Origin: Mordavella massiliensis
Lineage (GTDB): Bacteria > Bacillota > Clostridia > Lachnospirales > Lachnospiraceae
Length of the DNA: 64,000 bases
Reading direction: 5' to 3'
NCBI RefSeq assembly: GCF_016901695.1
Contig: NZ_JACJKS010000008.1
Coordinates: 62,001 to 126,000, forward strand
The notes beneath the pieces were generated by a model, which had not been told where the DNA came from, did no database searches, and worked only from the letters and a program-made list of their open reading frames with translations. Position numbers and translations under genes: made by a program. Shown here in pieces: positions 61,965 through 64,000 of this stretch; position 1 is the first letter of the stretch; each line of letters starts with the position of its first letter.

Positions 61965-62828
61965 CTATGCGCCCCTCCGTCTCTTCTTCACTGCCTCCAG
62001 GATCTCATCTGCGGCTTCCGCCACGGTAGTGGCTGTCACCCCCACGTCAAATCCCGCCTCCCGGATCTCGTGCATGATGTAGGTCACCTGGGGGGCCGCA
62101 AGTCCGATCTTCTCCAGCTCCTGATAGTGGGCGAAGACCTGTTTCGGCGCATCGTTGTAGAGGATCTTTCCCTTATTCATGACAATGATCCGGTCCGCGT
62201 ACTTGGCGATGTCCTCCATACTGTGGGAGACAAGGATGACCGTCATGCCCGTCTGCCTGTGAAGCCAGGCGATCTGGTCGAGGATATCGTCCCGTCCTTT
62301 TGGATCCAGCCCGGCTGTGGGCTCGTCCAGGACAAGGACGCCCGGCCGCATGGCGAGGACGCCCGCAATGGCCGCCCGCCGCTTCTGACCGCCGGAGAGC
62401 TCAAAGGGGGAGGATTTCCAGTATTTCTCCTTCAGCCCCACCAGGCGCAGCGCTTCCTGCGCCCGCTTCACGCACTCTTCCTGGGAGAGGCCCTGGTTCT
62501 TCGGCCCAAAGCAGACATCCGTCAGCACATCCACCTCAAACAGCTGGTGCTCCGGGTACTGGAACACCAGGCCCACCTGGGTGCGCAGCTGCTTCATGTC
62601 ATAACCCTCCGCGTAAATATTCTCCCCGTTGTAGTACACAGTCCCGGCAGTGGCCCGTATGAGGCCGTTCAGATGCTGGGTCAGGGTGGACTTCCCGGAG
62701 CCAGTGTGCCCGATGATGCCCACAAACTCGCCGTGGGGGATCTCCAGGCAGATATCCGAGAGAGCCTTCTTCTCATAGGCGGTCCCCGGACTGTATACAT
62801 AGTCTACATGTTCTAACTTAATCGACAT
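61965..62828 (-). CDS. ecfA2: ECF transporter ATPase EcfA2
   Basis: A 287-residue ABC ATPase: Walker [10 protein letters not shown], signature ELSGGQKRR, Walker [15 protein letters not shown]. The [10 protein letters not shown]-loop is the energy-coupling type. It overlaps the ecfA1 stop by 16 bp and is followed directly by ecfT. Confidence 0.95.
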   Translation of the reverse strand: MSIKLEHVDYVYSPGTAYEKKALSDICLEIPHGEFVGIIGHTGSGKSTLTQHLNGLIRATAGTVYYNGENIYAEGYDMKQLRTQVGLVFQYPEHQLFEVDVLTDVCFGPKNQGLSQEECVKRAQEALRLVGLKEKYWKSSPFELSGGQKRRAAIAGVLAMRPGVLVLDEPTAGLDPKGRDDILDQIAWLHRQTGMTVILVSHSMEDIAKYADRIIVMNKGKILYNDAPKQVFAHYQELEKIGLAAPQVTYIMHEIREAGFDVGVTATTVAEAADEILEAVKKRRRGA

Positions 62829-63673
62829 AGCGCTTCCACCAACTCTTCCTTCTTCAAAATACCGGCCGGGATATCCAGTCCGCGTTTTTTAAGTTCATCG
62901 GCAAGCATCGTCACCTGGGGCACGTCCAGCCGGTAGGACTTCAGCGTGTCCACCTGGGAGAAGATCTCCCGGGGCGTACCCTGCATCACAATGTGCCCGT
63001 GATCCATGACAAAGATCCGGTCCGCATAGATGACTTCCTCCATATAGTGGGTGATCAGGATGACTGTCACGTGTTTCCTGTGCCGCAGCTCCCGCACGGT
63101 CCGGAGGACTTCCTTCCGGCCGTTTGGATCCAGCATGGCAGTGGGCTCGTCCAGAACGATGCATTTGGGCTCCATGGCGATGACGCCGGCAATGGCCACC
63201 CGCTGCTTCTGTCCGCCGGACAGTTTGTTGGGCGAATGGTGCCGGTACTCGATCATACCCACGGACCTGAGGCTGTCCTCCACCCGCTTCCAGATCTCAT
63301 CCGTGGGAACGCCCAGGTTCTCCGGGCCGAATCCCACATCTTCCTCCACCACAGTGCCGATGATCTGGTTGTCCGGGTTCTGGAATACCATGCCGGCGCT
63401 CTGCCGCACATTCCAGAGCTCCGCCGGGTCTTTCGTATCCCGCCCGTCCACCCACATGGTGCCGCCGGTGGGGACGAGGATCGCGTTCATGTGCTTGGCC
63501 AGTGTGGATTTGCCCGAGCCGTTGTGCCCCAGGATGGCGATGAACTGCCCTTCCTCAATCCCGAGGTCCACCTGGTCGATGGCCCTGGATGTACCGATCA
63601 CATTGCCCTCGTCGTCCCTCTTTTCATATTCAAATACAAGTTTATCTGTCTGGATCATATGATGTTTCGTCAT
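62813..63673 (-). CDS. ecfA1: ECF transporter ATPase EcfA1
   Basis: A 286-residue ABC ATPase: Walker [22 protein letters not shown]-loop, signature LSGGQKQR, Walker [14 protein letters not shown]. It leads the ecfA1-ecfA2-ecfT-truA operon and would power uptake of vitamins such as riboflavin, thiamine or folate through separate S components. Start at 63673 with GGGGAG; the longer open frame covers the upstream terminator and is not coding. Confidence 0.95.
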   Translation of the reverse strand: MTKHHMIQTDKLVFEYEKRDDEGNVIGTSRAIDQVDLGIEEGQFIAILGHNGSGKSTLAKHMNAILVPTGGTMWVDGRDTKDPAELWNVRQSAGMVFQNPDNQIIGTVVEEDVGFGPENLGVPTDEIWKRVEDSLRSVGMIEYRHHSPNKLSGGQKQRVAIAGVIAMEPKCIVLDEPTAMLDPNGRKEVLRTVRELRHRKHVTVILITHYMEEVIYADRIFVMDHGHIVMQGTPREIFSQVDTLKSYRLDVPQVTMLADELKKRGLDIPAGILKKEELVEALCRLS

Positions 63674-63780
63674 GTTTTCCGCTCCCCTGTAATCATCGGA
63701 AGTGCCAAAAGGCACATTCCGGGATTGTAGGCGGTCGCCAAGGTCTCGGGCAAGCCCGGACTTTGGCTCGTCGCCAGCAC

Positions 63781-63812
63781 AAAAAAGACACAGCATGTAC
63801 ATACTGTGTCTT
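63781..63812 (-). terminator. Terminator of the cyclophilin gene
   Basis: AAGACACAG/CTGTGTCTT stem (63785-63793 and 63804-63812) followed by TTTTTT on the minus strand, about 33 bp after the gene's stop. Confidence 0.88.
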
Positions 63813-63844
63813 ATTTTACGTGATTCAGCTCTGTTTTGCAAGGC

Positions 63845-64000
63845 CTACGCCTTCTCCGGCTCCGGATACTGCGTTCCCATCGTATCCACCGTCACCTTTT
63901 TCATCCGCTGCGTCTCCAGGGGCCTGTCGCTGTAGTCGGTGGCTGTCTGTGCGATCCGGTTCACGACATCCATGCCCTCGGTGATCTTTCCAAACGCAGC
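63845..64000 (-). CDS. Cyclophilin-type peptidyl-prolyl isomerase, partial (C-terminal 51 residues)
   Basis: Runs off the right edge. The visible end, AAFGKITEGMDVVNRIAQT then VTVDTMGTQY, matches the last beta strand and helix region of cyclophilin-type isomerases (the FGxVxxGMDVVxxI pattern). It catalyses proline isomerisation in folding. A terminator separates it from the ECF operon. Whether it is secreted cannot be judged without the N terminus. Confidence 0.8.
   Translation of the reverse strand, partial: AAFGKITEGMDVVNRIAQTATDYSDRPLETQRMKKVTVDTMGTQYPEPEKA

Noticed and set aside
1-64000. CRISPR array
   Set aside because: No regularly spaced identical repeats were seen and no cas-like protein is encoded.
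1-64000. Prophage or intact insertion sequence
   Set aside because: No transposase, integrase, terminase or structural phage protein was recognised; only the AbiE island and the 200-bp element look mobile.

Overview
The window looks like a high-GC Firmicute chromosome, most likely a gut Lachnospiraceae (Clostridia). The signs are full-length Firmicute housekeeping genes, a T-box before tyrS, CIRCE/HrcA heat-shock operators, an ECF transporter module, lineage-type proteins such as DUF5721, and a GH31 alpha-glucosidase very close to the one I recall from Blautia obeum. No phage or conjugation genes are visible. Most genes lie on the minus strand. The genus cannot be fixed from the sequence alone.

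Region by region. 1-4.0 kb: murE-priA-def, running off the left edge. 4.1-7.75 kb: a self-contained operon of an ATP-grasp ligase, an Asp/Glu racemase and a second, divergent MurE-type ligase. 7.75-11.5 kb: YitT membrane protein, MATE exporter, DNA polymerase IV. 11.6-14.4 kb: clpB behind a CIRCE operator. 14.7-18.2 kb: a Csp-like subtilase, a small coiled-coil protein, LspA and a C39-like peptidase. 18.2-22.5 kb: clpX, ligA and a pseudouridine synthase. 22.6-26.5 kb: DUF5721 protein, ferredoxin-type aldo/keto reductase, and htpG behind a perfect CIRCE. 26.5-36 kb: an ABC exporter pair with a giant coiled-coil FtsX permease, an SNF transporter, a zinc-ribbon membrane protein, two overlapping Xre regulators and a ClC transporter. 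36-45.5 kb: sugar use (galT, galK, two AraC regulators, GH31, MFS) and a Kv-like channel. 45.5-48.6 kb: tRNA-Trp, a small AT-rich AbiE island, then rpsI-rplM. 48.7-52.4 kb: MATE, GH13, PfkB kinase. 52.5-58.8 kb: flavin reductase, tyrS, nagA-DUF5714 and a two-component system. 59-64 kb: cysteine desulfidase, truA-ecfT-ecfA2-ecfA1 and a partial cyclophilin.

The most unusual items are these. (1) A 1.8-kb island holds the AbiEi antitoxin gene and a broken AbiEii toxin gene. It lies between two 90-bp imperfect direct repeats that copy the rpsI 3' end and its terminator, so rpsI looks like an attachment site. (2) The AbiEii gene has lost its nucleotidyltransferase core, apparently by deletion across a 12-bp microhomology, while the antitoxin frame and its inverted-repeat operator are intact. 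(3) The MurE2/racemase/ATP-grasp operon suggests an extra D-amino-acid step in peptidoglycan assembly or a related peptide. (4) A 200-bp highly structured element with 20-bp terminal inverted repeats sits between a promoter and the GH31 gene. (5) Both clpB and htpG carry HrcA-type operators.

All calls come from reading the sequence. No database search was run, so family names rest on recognised motifs and gene length.
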